Shown: positions 1 through 11,399 of the stretch, one piece after another
How positions within the stretch are numbered: the stretch's first letter is position 1
Layout of the letters: every line of letters begins with the position of its first letter
DNA from: Ophiura sarsii
Taxonomy: Eukaryota > Echinodermata > Ophiuroidea > Amphilepidida > Ophiuridae
Assembly (NCBI GenBank): GCA_035610835.1
Contig: CM069449.1
Span: 57,511,782 to 57,575,781, forward strand
DNA length: 64,000 bases
Reading direction: 5' to 3'
Translations under genes and position numbers: made by a program
Notes under the pieces: model-generated
Databases searched by the model: none
The model's input: the letters and a program-made list of their open reading frames with translations, nothing else
Told to the model about the DNA's origin: nothing

Positions 1-537
1 GTTACTTATGAGATCGGTCATTCAAAACAGTCCAACCGCAATCAATGTTACGACAAAAATGTCGTTCGCGCGGAAATCAGAACGAAAGAAGCTCTAGGCC
101 TAGCCGTCAAATGTCTTTTTTTAATTTTAAATAGGCCCAAATTCCATTAATTGGTTCATCCATGACCATGGTTCAATAATGCAATTGTTTTGGTATGCAT
201 GAAATCGGTCATACAAATGTCTGTTAATATATTCCACATCATCCGTATACAAATTCCTAAGAAAAATATGTCATTTCAATTGATTTCTGAATTCTGCAAT
301 TCCCATTTGTTCGTACCAACTTGCACAATCGTTCACCCACCGCTTGTACCGTTAGATCCCTGGCTCAGTCACCGACGACCACAAAAGGTTTGTTGCTGGT
401 GGCCACTGGCGGTTAAATGGATTACCTTTCATCTTTATGGACCGCTTCACTATTAAAATGGAGGGGTGTGTTTTGAATTGTTTGAATTGATACATTATTC
501 TTTAAATCTGTACTAAAATGTTTTTTATTTAGATAAA
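1..537. other. No gene recognised
   Basis: I see no supported gene, tRNA or repeat structure here. An 88-codon open frame (190-456, + strand) has no recognisable domain and no convincing splice or promoter context, so I treat it as chance. Confidence 0.4.
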
Positions 538-946
538 TGCATGATTCTTATAATAATGTTTTATATCATATATATAATATAATATAATTATTTATTCAGT
601 TTCCTCTTGTCATCACGTTTGTGATCCCCACTGTGTTTGGCCAAATGTCTCATGTTATCGTGCTGTGTGTATTGTATAACCCCGTCGCTTATTCACTTAG
701 CACTGATTCTAATTGCCGTTTATCAGCAAGTTATCGGTGGCCTAGTGGTTAAGGCGCCCGTCTAGAGATCGGGAGACCGGGGTTCAAATCCTCGCCGGTG
801 AATGTCCTTGCTTATTTTTCGTTGGGACATTCGCCGGTGGTTGTTAATATTTGTTTGTTATATTGTCTATTGTAAACACTGTGGGTTGGTAAACTGCTTT
901 ATATTATATTATATATATGATATAAAACATTATTGCATGATTCTTA
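538..946. mobile_element. TIR element with 13-bp flanking repeats carrying a tRNA-like core
   Basis: A 13-bp direct repeat, tgcatgattctta, lies at 538-550 and 934-946. Immediately inside it are inverted repeats of about 33 bp (552-585 against 901-933), AT-rich and nearly perfect, with weaker pairing continuing inward to a shared cagttt motif. The interior holds a foldable tRNA-like sequence (731-801), and the 8 bp after it (aatgtcc) pair with gggacatt about 30 bp downstream. Terminal inverted repeats argue for a DNA transposon or foldback element, whereas a 13-bp target duplication and an internal Pol III promoter are SINE-like. The combination is unusual. The element class is unresolved. Confidence 0.65.
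731..801 (+). tRNA. tRNA-like sequence, AGA anticodon position, short variable region
   Basis: The sequence folds as a cloverleaf. The acceptor stem is 7 bp including G-T wobbles (731-737 with 795-801). The D stem is GCCT/AGGC, the anticodon stem has 4 of 5 pairs, and the T arm has 5 bp around the loop TTCAAAT. The A box is TGGCCTAGTGGTTAAGG and the B box is GGTTCAAATCC. The anticodon position reads AGA (Ser), but a genuine tRNA-Ser needs a long variable arm and this one has about 4 nt. It is therefore more likely a Pol III promoter of the surrounding mobile element, or a tRNA pseudogene, than a working tRNA-Ser. Confidence 0.5.
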
Positions 947-1252
947 ATTTAATTTGTCTCTAAATGTTAGATGTTTTGTGAATAAAATTATATATACAAA
1001 ATGATTTAAATGTCACTATTATTAAATGTAGTAAATGAAATCATTTATCGTCTGTAATGTTTACCTCGGTAATTTACCTTTTGTAATCAACCCCATTCAG
1101 AAGTTACTTCAACCATTTTAAAAGGGAATGAACTTTTCCAAATAAGGGTATCTAATTACAATACAAAAAAAAAGGTGTCTTTCCTGTTTTTAGACCAGTT
1201 ATTTTGTAATAGTAAATGTAATGTTAAATGGAGCTAGAAAAAAAAATTCTAC

Positions 1253-1425
1253 AGGGGATAGCATAGCCTTTTTTGCAATGTTGTACTTGTTTGAATTTGT
1301 ATAGCCATTTATATTTTGAAAAATGCTAATTTTTGGTTAAAAAATGATATTTAACATTTTTCGTCAAAAAGTATGCAATTTTGAGAATTTGGGACATAAA
1401 TTTGAAAAAGGGCTATGCTATCCTG
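1253..1425. mobile_element. Short MITE-like inverted repeat
   Basis: Inverted copies of ggatagcatagcc with a flanking run of T sit at 1256-1268 and 1411-1423, enclosing about 140 bp of AT-rich sequence. No target duplication was convincing. Confidence 0.4.
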
Positions 1426-1931
1426 ACATTTATGTGTGTAAGCACATTTTTAGTCAACAAACACAACAATTAATGTTTGCGTTCTTCCAGGAGTTCCCCG
1501 GGATAAATTAAGCGTTAAAATCCAAGATGGCCGCTATTATTATGCAAATTAGATACATTTTGATTTGTTTCTCTGTCAATCTACCTGAATGGTCAAGAGT
1601 GTTAACATATCCAAAGCTTTGTAGGACTTATAATAAAATATAACCGCTGAAGAAGACGAAAGATCAGATATTATGAGCGACTCAAGCCACGGAAACCCCA
1701 TCCAGCGTTGTTTTAAACAGGAATAAGTTGCCAACACGGGATAAAGAAAATGATTTTTCACGTAAATACAATGTAATATAATATAATAGATCTTTAAGGA
1801 TAAGAATGGGAATGCTCTTTCAAGAGTTTTCCTATATCCCATCCACAAACATTCACGAACGAACATTTTACTTACTAATAACATGTTCATGTAGGCATAA
1901 TCAGACTTCGGCCATCATCCACCTAATAATG

Positions 1932-2227
1932 TACAGGGTGAGTCAAAACAAAGTTTACTCAACTTCAGCGAACAATTTACTTCCTAGTAAACATTATTAA
2001 GCTCGTTAAGCTTGAAATTAAAAACCATGTTTTTGGTGAAAAAACAGCTCCTGTACAGAAATACTCATATTTACTTAACGGTATCATCAAATAGCGTGAT
2101 TTTTTTCTCCAGATGATAGCAAAGAAATGGCGCAATCATTTAAAGTTTTGTTTGCCTTGATTTTGTGATCAGACATTTCTTTTTGATTTTTTCAATAAGG
2201 GTAAACTTATTTTTTACTCACCCTGTA
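1932..2227. mobile_element. Tc1/mariner-type MITE, TA target site
   Basis: The left end reads TA-CAGGGTGAGTCAAAACAAAG (from 1932). The right end is its inverted counterpart, ending TTTTTACTCACCCTG-TA at 2227. TA target duplication and CAGGGTG termini are typical of Tc1/mariner-derived MITEs. The 292-bp element has no transposase frame; open frames over it are shadows of the TIRs. Similar termini recur at 34325-35033 and 56632-57231. Confidence 0.8.
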
Positions 2228-2229
2228 TA

Positions 2230-4077
2230 TCAGGAGTCGACATATGCAGACAGAGAACTATATTCTTATGCCACATCTTCCACACAATGCATTGCTTGCC
2301 ATGATTTTGTTATAAACATCATGCGTATAGTGCAGTTACGCAGGTATGATCCAAATAACCCCGTGCTCCAGATGTGAGCATCAGCTAGAGCGGGAAGATA
2401 CCCGCTTCAGGCATTGTTCAGATCATGTCACCACGTTCACAACGATGCCTTATGCTGGGTTAGATGCAAGATAAATAAGTCATGTTCTGACTGAATAGAA
2501 ACTAGGTCTTATACAATTCGTTTTACCTAGAGAAACCACAAACCAAGTGATATAAGAAACGTACGTACGATGTTGAAGACAAATCGATGACGTGTGTGAT
2601 TGGTGCTTTGGTGTCGGGAGACATATGTGAATGTCTGTTGAAAAAGATGTATATGGAACAATCAATTTGAATTGTATTGATATGGAGTTGAACGAGAGGA
2701 ATATGACGGAAGATCGTTCCCCTTTTAATGGCTCAACGCTACAACATGTAAACAAGAAATCGTATACACTAGCAATTCATTGCAAATAATACATAGTTGT
2801 CATCGCGCTATTGCGATATATATTCTCCTCTTATAGCGTTTAAAACATGTCTCGTGTGACACAGTGACCAATTCCAAGCAAGTATTATACCCAATAAACG
2901 CTCTTAAACTAACTAAACTGCCCACAAAAAGTTAGGAAACTGTTTTTAATTAAGTATATTTTTATTATTTATTACCCTCTTTGTATATGTTATATATCAA
3001 TGGAAAGCTGAAGTGTTCTTCTTTAAAATGATACCAAATGTGCAATGATGACATGTTGCTGGACTTGGCCACATTAATGACAATGAGGCAAAGTCACAAA
3101 TCAAATGTGCCAAAATTACCGTTATCTGTGCTAAACGAGCGTTGTCAATCTGTTATTAACGCGGCATATTGAAACTGCAAAACATTTACCGTGTCTCAGA
3201 AAAAAATACAAGTTGTAGGCCTAAACCTTTCATCACTTACCTTCATGACCTTCCACCTGTTAACCCAGTCTTGCAAATACCCAAACAATAGTTTTCTAAA
3301 GAGATGAGGGTTAACCTTTTTTGTTGTGCCCAATGGTGCAAATCCATTCATGGTTCTCAAGCATGACCGGTTTGATTATTGATCATTAACTATTGACTGT
3401 TTAGCACAGATTACGGTTATTTTGGCATACTGGGTGACAGATTGTAAAAACAAGCATGCATGCAAGGGTCTTTCGGTGACACCGGGCCAAAAAAAGGGGG
3501 TATTTTTGATGGAGCCTGGTGTGAAACCTAATATTGATTGAGTGCCCCCACCCCCGGGTGCACACTGCAGACTATATCGAGTGCAGTAAGCTTACTACAT
3601 CGTGTAGGCCTAGTACATCGCAGTGATCGTGACATTTTGTGAGGAGCATTTTGACCGAAAATCGTACTGATGGCACTGGTCAGGTACAAGAAATTTGTTC
3701 ACAAGAATAGAGCATGTTCAAACATAAAAAATAAAACTACTTTACCGACAAAATCATGTAACATTTTACAGATTAGACTGGATAACTTACCGCGGTATTT
3801 CACCCTTGTTTCAACTGTGGCGACCGAATTCAAAAGATCGTCTGCTTGTCGTCTATCGGTTTGCGAAAGAGTGACTGACATTCTAAGAGTTCTAAAAAAA
3901 CGTCATTGCCCACAGACACATAGAGGAAAAGCAAGGTATGACAAGAGGTGTGCTATTGCCTCCGAGAGCAAACGAGAGGTAGAACATTTTATTCATTTAA
4001 ACAAATCAAACTTTTTCAAAATAATAGAACACATTAGTGTTACACACATTTTTCAGAATCAAATCTTAAGATAATCA
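2230..4077. other. Unassigned sequence with one unremarkable open frame
   Basis: The interval contains a 134-codon ATG-started frame at 3670-4074 (+). It is basic, has no domain I recognise, and shows no clear promoter, splice sites or polyadenylation signal. A C/G-rich patch lies at 3540-3560. A phrase resembling a transposon terminus (cccacaaaaagttaggaaac) occurs near 2920, but I could not find its partner. Confidence 0.3.
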
Positions 4078-4277
4078 ATTGGTGGAAATGAAATTGGAGG
4101 AGGCTAAATGTAGACGCCGAACTCCTACCCCGGGGCTAAGACACGGCCGCACTAGGGATCAAATTCGGATATAAGAAATTGGTGGAAATGAAATTGGAGG
4201 AGGCAAAATGGAGACGCCGGGATCCTACCCCGGGGCTATGACGCGGCCACACTAAGGGATCAAATTCCGATATAAGA
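4078..4277 (+). repeat. Tandem duplication, two 100-bp units
   Basis: Units at 4078-4177 and 4178-4277 share attggtggaaatgaaattgg, the following aggaggc segment, a GC-rich core around ctaccccggggcta, and the end actaagggatcaaattc with a few substitutions. The unit is more GC-rich than its surroundings, so it may be a duplicated repeat fragment. Confidence 0.8.
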
Positions 4278-4440
4278 TTTCTGAATTTTACAAAACAACT
4301 GGTTGATAATATAATTCAATTTATCAGTAGAAAATTTCTGACATTTACAATGACAATTGTTTGATATCAATTCTAAATAATTCAATTTATCAATATAAGA
4401 TTTCTGAATTTTACAAAAAACAATGGTTGATGATATAAGG
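4272..4440 (+). repeat. Degenerate tandem repeat, 122-bp period with about 60-bp sub-repeat
   Basis: The phrase ataagatttctgaatttt begins at 4272 and again at 4394. In both places a poly-A stretch and ggttgat(a/g)atata follow. A diverged half-unit starts near 4330. The array abuts the 100-bp duplication directly. Confidence 0.6.
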
Positions 4441-5387
4441 ACAAGCTAATATTGCACAATGCCCCTTGGTCCTTGCGCTAGGCGGCGACAGGAGAATCAC
4501 CTCTAAATAAACCAATTTATCCATATGATTGGTCATTACATGGAATGATGTGACATGATTTATATATAAAATTATTAGCATTTGTGAGCCCAAAACACAT
4601 GGAAGCTATGCATTATTAACTAGTTTGTCAAAAGAAAAAAGAAACTATGCATACCTGCAAAACATGCAAATAGCAAATAACGTAGGGGTGAGGTGGGTGG
4701 GAAAAAATAATTTATGTCCAAGAAAGAAGAGAACGACCGACCTCCTCAGTAAGGAAAACTGAATGCTGCTGCTCGCAAAGCACGCAGGGAGGGAATGGCT
4801 TATCTATTGGTACTGTGGAATCAGGCGAGGCAGACCCGCAAAACAGAAACTCAAGTTAACAGATGGGCTCTGTGCAGCGAGCAAAATCGATTTATTCAGA
4901 TTTCAGCTGAATAAATCGTCATTGTGTGAACATTGAAAATCCTTTGATTTCATCTGCATCAAGCCGATAAGTGATTTGTGAAGTAGTCATTTTTAGATTA
5001 CCGTCAATTGATTCTTTTCTCATATTGAGTTTGGTAACTCACGCTTAGTTTTCAGGACGGACACCCTTTTGTGAATGTCATTTTATAACACTAATTAGGT
5101 CATTCAACGCCCTTGATGCGCAGACATTTTCAATCAGGATATACTTTTCCGTTTATGTACCAATGTTTACGATATCCATTTAAGATTTTTAACTTTGTAA
5201 TACATTGTAACTTCTTAAGGGGGGACTCGAGGATGTTTTGTTTAAATTTTGTAAGTGCTGTAAGTATTGGACTATGACTCAAATGTACATAGAAGTACAC
5301 ATTTTTGGACCCAAAATCATTGAACAAAGCTAACAAAAATAAATTTGAGTAAAATGCCTAAAATCGCTCGATGTTGATGTAAAGACG

Positions 5388-5560
5388 CTAACTTAAGGAC
5401 GAATTTCTAATTTTTTTAACCTAATCTAATATTATTTGAAATGTTGACTAAAAAGTGAAAAAAAGTGATTATGGCACTATTATGGCACTTTTTGGTCCAA
5501 ATTTCAAAAAGTATTAGATTAGATATAAATATGAGAAATTCATCCCTTAGTTTGGGAGCG
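5388..5560. mobile_element. Palindromic MITE / long hairpin
   Basis: Arms of roughly 60 bp (5398-5458 and 5486-5545) pair imperfectly around a short AT-rich loop; shared words include gaatttct, ctaatctaat, ttgaaat and aaaaagtg. Weaker pairing continues outward (ctaacttaagg against cttagtttggg). Two open frames on opposite strands here are shadows of the palindrome. Confidence 0.6.
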
Positions 5561-5589
5561 TTCATAAATACTTTGTGGGGGCTGGAAAG

Positions 5590-5913
5590 GTATAGGGCAG
5601 GGGTTCTCAACCTGGGGGTCGTGACCCCCATGGGGGTCGTTTTGGGGTTTCCAGGGGGTCATGAAGGGCTCATGAATATAGGTTTTGGGGAACCGTGTTA
5701 CATTTCGCTTTAAAAAAGCTTATCTAAACACCCGATAGAAACGTTCAAATATGCAAAATGCCCTGCTCGCTACGCTCGCATCCAAACTAAGCAGTGTCAT
5801 TTATGATATCCGGCTGGTGTTTTTATTACATTTTTGTTTTGGGGGTCACGGTACTGACCAGGAATGTCAAAAGGGGTCGTGGGGCAAAAAGTTTGAGAAC
5901 CACTGGTATAGGG
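5590..5913. mobile_element. hAT (Charlie-like) non-autonomous element with 8-bp TSD
   Basis: The element runs from 5598 (CAGGGGTTCTCAACCTGGGG) to 5905 (...AGTTTGAGAACCACTG). It is bounded by a perfect 8-bp duplication, gtataggg, at 5590-5597 and 5906-5913. CAGNGGTTCTCAA termini, a nearby GGGTCGTGACCCC motif and an 8-bp TSD are hallmarks of Charlie-type hAT MITEs. It is 308 bp long with no transposase. It sits inside another repeat-like region whose right flank (5914-6050) repeats the phrase ggtcanaaaagttt. Confidence 0.9.
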
Positions 5914-6369
5914 GAAGTCCACAAAGTGTTGATATTCTACAAAGGGGGGTCACAAAAGTTTTTAAAACCTCTAAAGAGGGGAGGTCAAAAAAGTTTGAAC
6001 ACTCGTTAATGTCCAACAATTTCTAGAGGCTTCGCCCCCAGACCCCTGCATTACCTATGCACAATATTTGCTCATAGTTTTCAGTGAAATGTTAACAATT
6101 TAAACAATGTTGTGTCAGCATACAAATATAGAGACTATAGAGAGGGATCCCCATCTGTACAGATAGGTGACGGGGCAGTTGCGGCAACCAGCAGCCATAC
6201 CTGAGCACAGTGTGGGGCGAGTCTGAGCTAACGGACACGTGTGCAGGGATTCTCTATTGTTAAAGGTATATTGTGTGATCTTTTCCAAGAGACGACCTCA
6301 ATCCTTGCAAATTTATATTTCAGATCATAAATCATAAATATATTCCAAGTAAGTAATTATGTTTCATAA

Positions 6370-6586
6370 ATTTGTCAGGTTTGTTTTATTGTAACTTTAG
6401 GTACTCCGGTACTTTTTATCTGATGCTTTTTGGTTTGCGTTAATTATTTTGATGTATTTTATCCTTTTGTAACTATAATATTGCTCTGTATATTTTATAT
6501 CGTTTTAGTCATTGTAAAGCGCTTTGAGTTTTGTCGATTCTATATAAGTAAGGCGCTTAAAAGTGCGTGTTATTATAATTAACATT
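6370..6586 (+). mobile_element. 3' end of a CR1/L2-type LINE or dependent SINE
   Basis: The tail reads aaagcgctttgag, then ctatataagtaaggcgctt, then a short TTATTATAATTA run. This layout is a common 3' end of CR1/L2-clade LINEs and the SINEs they mobilise. The 140 bp upstream is T-rich, like a LINE 3' UTR. No coding part is visible. The 5' boundary is approximate. Confidence 0.6.
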
Positions 6587-6610
6587 AACAGAGCGATACG
6601 ATTCCTAACT

Positions 6611-6710
6611 ACCTCAAAATCATGGTTTTAGAGTGAATTTAGAGTAAAAAGATTAACTGCTGGGTTAAACCGACATTTTATTTTCACTCTAAAACCATAA
6701 TTTTGAAGTA
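6611..6710. mobile_element. Hairpin MITE, TTTTAGAGTGAA arms
   Basis: Arms at 6611-6637 and 6683-6710 share tcaaaatcatggttttag and agtgaa with two mismatches. A related hairpin lies at 32456-32512, so this is a dispersed family. Confidence 0.65.
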
Positions 6711-6719
6711 ATATAAAAT

Positions 6720-7373
6720 TATTTGATCCATTTCCGTTCCAAAAATGTAAACTTTTATATGCATTTGATTAATAGCTCATAATTACAGCACTCACACAAT
6801 TCAAAATATCAAATCAAAAACTTCCTTGAGTCCCCCCAAAAAGACGTTACTGTGTATATATAGCAGACATTTGATTGCCCACATTATATTCTTTTGCTTA
6901 GATGTGATTCCCCTGAAAGGAGTCTAAACGACTATGGCACTTTAATGGGCGCTTTGAGAGAGATGTGATTTGCTTTGCTTAATAAAGTAAATCACTTGCA
7001 TTTTTTTTGTTGGGGCAAAGAAGATAATTATGTGATTGGTGTTGAAACCGTTATTCACTCTATGCGATTAACATAATATGCTAGACCCAGTTGTGATTGA
7101 TTTGATAGAATTGTATTTCATTTCGCAAATTCCTGGGAATCATTGAAAACGTTTGGTGAAAGACGCCCTTTTATCCAGTAATTCGCTATCCGTGTATTTC
7201 CGTCGCAGCTAAAGAATATGTCACCTGTTACGTCACAGGAGCCAAGCAAACAAAAGCTTGCCTGCCGATATGCGTACGAATTGCCTGCCAAACTAAAGCT
7301 TGCCTGCTGGTATGCGCGCTTATTCGAAGGGGGTGTTCATTATAAACCAAACACTAAACAGAATTAGTCATCT
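6720..7373. other. No gene recognised
   Basis: AT-rich sequence with a short imperfect direct repeat (aagcttgcctgc, near 7253 and 7301). I see no gene or transposon end. Confidence 0.4.
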
Positions 7374-7772
7374 TTAAAAATGAGGGGTCCCGCAAGCACA
7401 GCATTGAGCATTATTTAATTATCGAGCCGAAATTGCGTAATTATTTAAATTTAGAACAAAACATCATACCAGTCACAAAAACGAATAAAACTGCCATCTC
7501 TCAACATGCAAATTTTAAAATTCGAGGCGATCGAAAGTCCCGGGATATCGGGGCTCAAATTTGCGCATGTGCATTGTTTAACTATGACTTCATCGACACC
7601 GGGACTTTCGAATGCCGCGAGTTTTAACATTTGCATGTTGAGAGATGACGGTTTTTATTTGTTTTTGCCATAAGTGAGGTGTTTTGTTCTATATAATTAC
7701 AAAAGTTGGGCTTGATAGTTATTTTTCTAACATATAATGCACAATGTTGTGCTTGCGGTTCCCCTTCTTTAA
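7374..7772. mobile_element. Long-armed foldback/MITE, TTAA target site (copy 1)
   Basis: TTAA flanks the element at 7374-7377 and 7769-7772. The two halves are inverted repeats of about 180 bp, sharing the words ccgcaagcaca, attatcgag, gtaattat, caacatgcaaa, ttcgaggcgatcgaaagtcccg and atgacttcatcgacaccggg in matching order. A second copy with the same arms lies at 42118-42533. There is no transposase. TTAA sites point to piggyBac- or Kolobok-type mobilisation, but the family is not assigned. Confidence 0.8.
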
Positions 7773-7794
7773 CAACAGAAGTCATTGATTGTTC

Positions 7795-7860
7795 CCCCAT
7801 GCATGGGATTGAACCGAGCACTTAACATTGTAAATTTTCGCCGATTGCGCTAAAACGCAA
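7795..7860 (-). mobile_element. tRNA-like SINE head (minus strand)
   Basis: On the minus strand an A-box-like TTAGCGCAATCGGCG (7839-7853) is followed at tRNA-like spacing by a B-box-like TCGGTTCAATCCC. A similar head occurs at 59738-59808. The body is not delimited. Confidence 0.45.
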
Positions 7861-8060
7861 ATGACAGTGACCTAGGGCGTCTAGGTGATCGTTTTAACAT
7901 CCCTTGCGCTCATTTTGAAGAAGAAAAAATTGAGGTTACCACCTTACCCGGGGTAGGGAAAACCGTTGGCCATGTTTAGTGACGTCATTGTGACACACTG
8001 TCGGAAATATTTTCACTGATATTTTTGTTCATATTGCCTGAACATGCTGAATAAACGTAG

Positions 8061-8526
8061 TGTTGTTTAACCACGCGCTACACACATACTCTACCCGGTG
8101 TGAAAATGTGTCAGTGCTGTTAATCCGAAATGGCGGTTTATCCTTGGTGTAAGACCGCACGAAACTCACCTAGCACTAAATCCTCTACTGACGGATTAAA
8201 AGATTATATACAGCTTTATTCCGTAATGGTTTTTTTACACTAGTCTACCAAGGATACCGAAATGGCGATCAAGCCCATAAAGCCATAAAGGGACCTTGTA
8301 AGTATTTATTTATACCGTTACTCGATAACACGCACCCCTTGCACAAAGAGTCAGTGAGTATAATGTGTACAGCTCCACTTCCCATAGATACATGTATGTT
8401 TTGTTTTATGCACATAGAGGTGTATCACATGTTTATCGAATTGATCCTAAAGTAAACAAAATTAGGGCAGAATGTTGTTTAACAGCGCGCTACATACTAT
8501 ACCCAGTGTGATAATGTGTCGGTGCT
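8061..8526 (+). repeat. Pair of direct repeats about 411 bp apart
   Basis: Copies at 8061-8119 and 8473-8526 share tgttgtttaac, acgcgctaca, tatacccggtgtgaaaatgtgtc and ggtgct with scattered changes. Between them lies a short inverted pair (atccttgg/ccaaggat) with ccgaaatggcg next to each arm. It could be a transposon remnant. No TSD was found. Confidence 0.5.
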
Positions 8527-8529
8527 ATT

Positions 8530-9935
8530 TGCCTCTTGGCAGTATCTATTGCACACTGTTGTATTGATACCCTCAACAAGCGTCTGATGTGTTTCAGGAA
8601 AGCAACTGCACGTACGAACTTCAGAGTGGTGAGAGTTTAGTGCCAATACAAACTCATTAAAATCCAAAAATAAACCGCATCTTTAGCACGTTTTAAAAAA
8701 CGTTGTCCGAGTTCAATGAATAATATCTATACTTCTGTAATCCGGAAAGATAGTTGAAACTTTCTTTACAGTTTACCTTGCCTCATACAGAGGTCAATGA
8801 CTTTAAAAGACCGCTGCAATGGAACAAAACATATAATATCCTGAGTATGAAATGTAGAAATGAATAATGTTGGCTACCTTATAACCAGAATAACAATTAT
8901 AGATATTAGTTGTTGACATTGAACCAGGTTAATTGTTGACCCCGTCTGCAAAGGTCAATTGGCTTTATTTCACGTTTTGCCTTTAATCGCAACACCAGTG
9001 TTTTCAATTATACTAATTATTTGATATGCGTTATATTATGTATGTTCTTAATGTTATTAGTTATACCATATAAGTGTGAAGTCCAGCTTTGCTTTAAAAA
9101 GAATACACGAGATTAATCATACAAATATAAGTATTCATTTGGTGATAAGAATGTATTTTTGACCTAAGATAGTACCCCAGTCATAATCATGATAATACAT
9201 TTCCCTTTCAATTTTAATGCTTCGCTTCACCATAATACATGAGAATGTGTGTCACAGAACATTGTCAACATTCAGTTTTCAATGCGCATGAGATGTCAGT
9301 TTGAAGCCTCTTTTTTGAACAGATATAGATACCTTTCCGATAATCACTAATTTGAAATGAAACCGGTAATATAATGTGAACAAGAGCAAATTAAAGAAAG
9401 ACATTTCAATCATGAAACAAGGCGGTTTCCTTTGCAGTGTCAGCTGCAACCTACTGCGTTCAATCATGTTCAATTTAGATTTTGATATATGCGTCCTTTT
9501 AAGGCTTAAGGGGTTCGGTTAAGGTAAATATATTTGCATTTCGTCTACAAGGCTAATGCAACATGGACTGCAAACCTTAAGCAGTAACTAAATTGACTTC
9601 GCTTCATCAATCCTTCAATAATGAACTATCTCGCAAACAGACATACATCATACATGTCATACGACATACCCGGACTTACGTAAACCAGACTTTGACTAGT
9701 GCTCTCACTTGCGATTGGTTGGTGTCACCGTGTGTCTGATCATGGCAAATCTGGAATATGTAGTTTGTGTTCTTTATCTACATGTTTTGTTTCAATCGTG
9801 GGTTCAACTCCCCCGTGACCACATTTTTCTTCATCTGTATCCCGATCGAAAACTTTTTAAACAGGCGAAATATCAATCCGATTTGGTTTTTGTTTTGTGG
9901 GTTTTTTTGGTACGGTGTTATAGGTAAATAAAAAC
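8530..9935. other. No gene recognised
   Basis: Apart from scattered short open frames I see no coding sequence, RNA gene or clear repeat in these 1.4 kb. Confidence 0.4.
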
Positions 9936-10504
9936 ATTATCGGCCGAGTGCACCAATGGCGAGTAGCTGAAGAATAGCGCTATCTCGCAAGTAACTGAGG
10001 CGTGCCGCGTAACCCAAAATGTTGAGAGAACTAAACTGGGGTAAGCTACTAGGCTAGTAACTTGCGAGTAATTTACGCTAAATCTTATACCCGACCGAAC
10101 CCAAGAGTAAGTAAGGGCATAACGTTTTATGCCACAAGTCAATCGATTCTAGCAGTGGCGTAAATTTCGTGTGGACATTGAAGAGGATGATTCACTGATG
10201 CGGCAGGACCAATTGCGCTTGAATGCACAAGGGGTTTATATCTGAGGTGGGATGTGACCCCTCATAAGCTGAAAGATTTTGAATATTTGAAACTCCATTC
10301 ATGCAATTTGGTCAATACTTTTATTCAAAATTGAGATCAACTTCTTTTGCCCATTCAAACACTAAATAAATAAAAAAATAAATGACTTAATAAATATATA
10401 ATGACTAAATAAATAAATTAGTAAACTTATTAATCTTTTTTTAAGCCAATGTTTCACCATCAATGTGAGTGGAGGTAGAAGGAAAAAATGAAAGCATATC
10501 GTGC

Positions 10505-10572
10505 CGTACATGGGGTTCGAACAGGAGTTCTGTGATTTGCAAGGCGAAGAACAAGGTATCCAAGCCACGTAT
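10505..10572 (-). mobile_element. tRNA-like SINE head (minus strand)
   Basis: On the minus strand TGGCTTGGATACCTTG (A-box-like) is followed by CTGTTCGAACCCC (B box) at normal tRNA spacing. The acceptor stem does not close well, so a SINE head or tRNA pseudogene fits better than a working tRNA. Confidence 0.45.
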
Positions 10573-10607
10573 TTGTGTTTCAATAAACACATAAAAGAAT
10601 TACATAA

Positions 10608-10847
10608 GTTTACATAAGGTATGTTAATATAGAACTCCATAATTATTATGTAAACCTCTCTCACAGTATGTGTGTACAAAATACACAAGTTATGTAAACA
10701 TAACAACTTGTGTATTTTGTACACAATTTAGTTTTGTACAAAATACACAAGTTATGGTTACATAACTTGTGTATTTTGTACACACATAATGTGTGAAGGG
10801 TTTACATAATAATTATGGAGTTCTATATTTAACATAATTATGTAAAC
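10608..10847. mobile_element. Palindromic element of 240 bp (cruciform former)
   Basis: Both ends read gtttacat(a) inward. The halves share atatagaactccataatt, attatgtaaac, cacatnatgtgtgtacaaa and atacacaagttatg in inverted order. Within it, gtacaaaatacacaagttat and its complement alternate four times, so several hairpins compete. This is a foldback-type MITE nested in the TIR element around it. Confidence 0.75.
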
Positions 10848-11399
10848 ATTTTTCTGTGAGTTATAATAGTATAATACCATTGAACTGCTTGTTTTCATCG
10901 GATGCTTGTGTTTGTCATTAAAATTGTGGTTTTGGTGCAATATTTTTATGTTCCCCTCGCCCGAAATATGTTTGTAATGTCATGATAGTCCTCATTTTTG
11001 AAAAAGCGGTGACTAACTTCGAAATTTTTGGCCACAAAATGGCGTCATTTTTTTCATACCGCGAGCCGACTCTCCAACGTGATTCTTTATTTACACTCAC
11101 CTATGACCTTCCGAGTGACGACACATATTTGATATTACGGAGGACCATTCACGACAGAATTTTACATTTAAGTATAGGTTAACACTTGGAATATGCGACA
11201 AATAATTTTGTAAGGGGACGATGCTGATTAATGTGGATATTTACCTCGCTAGTTACTATTCTGGTGTTACTCGCCAGTTTTGCTCTCATACTTACATCGT
11301 TAGAAAGTTACGCTACAGTTAGGGCATAACTACAAGGGAGGTAGCTTACCTCCCTAGTTAAGTTACGCCAGTTTGGTGCACTCGGGCGCATAAGTTAAG

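Larger units (their letters stand above)
9938..11392. mobile_element. TIR element of about 1.45 kb
   Basis: The left end (tatcggccgagtgcaccaatggcg, broken here as tatcggccgagtg then caccaatggcg, 9938-9962) matches the inverted right end (cgccagtttggtgcactcgggcgcata, 11367-11391). Behind both ends are several GTAACTNGCGAGTAAC-like motifs that may be subterminal transposase-binding repeats. The interior holds a SINE head and a large cruciform (10608-10847). No transposase frame is present. No unambiguous TSD was seen. Confidence 0.55.

Noticed and set aside
731..801. Functional tRNA-Ser(AGA)
   Set aside because: The long variable arm required for tRNA-Ser is missing, and the sequence lies inside a TIR-bounded element.
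3670..4074. 134-codon ATG-started frame as a gene
   Set aside because: No recognisable domain, no splice or promoter support, and length within chance for 64 kb of AT-rich sequence.
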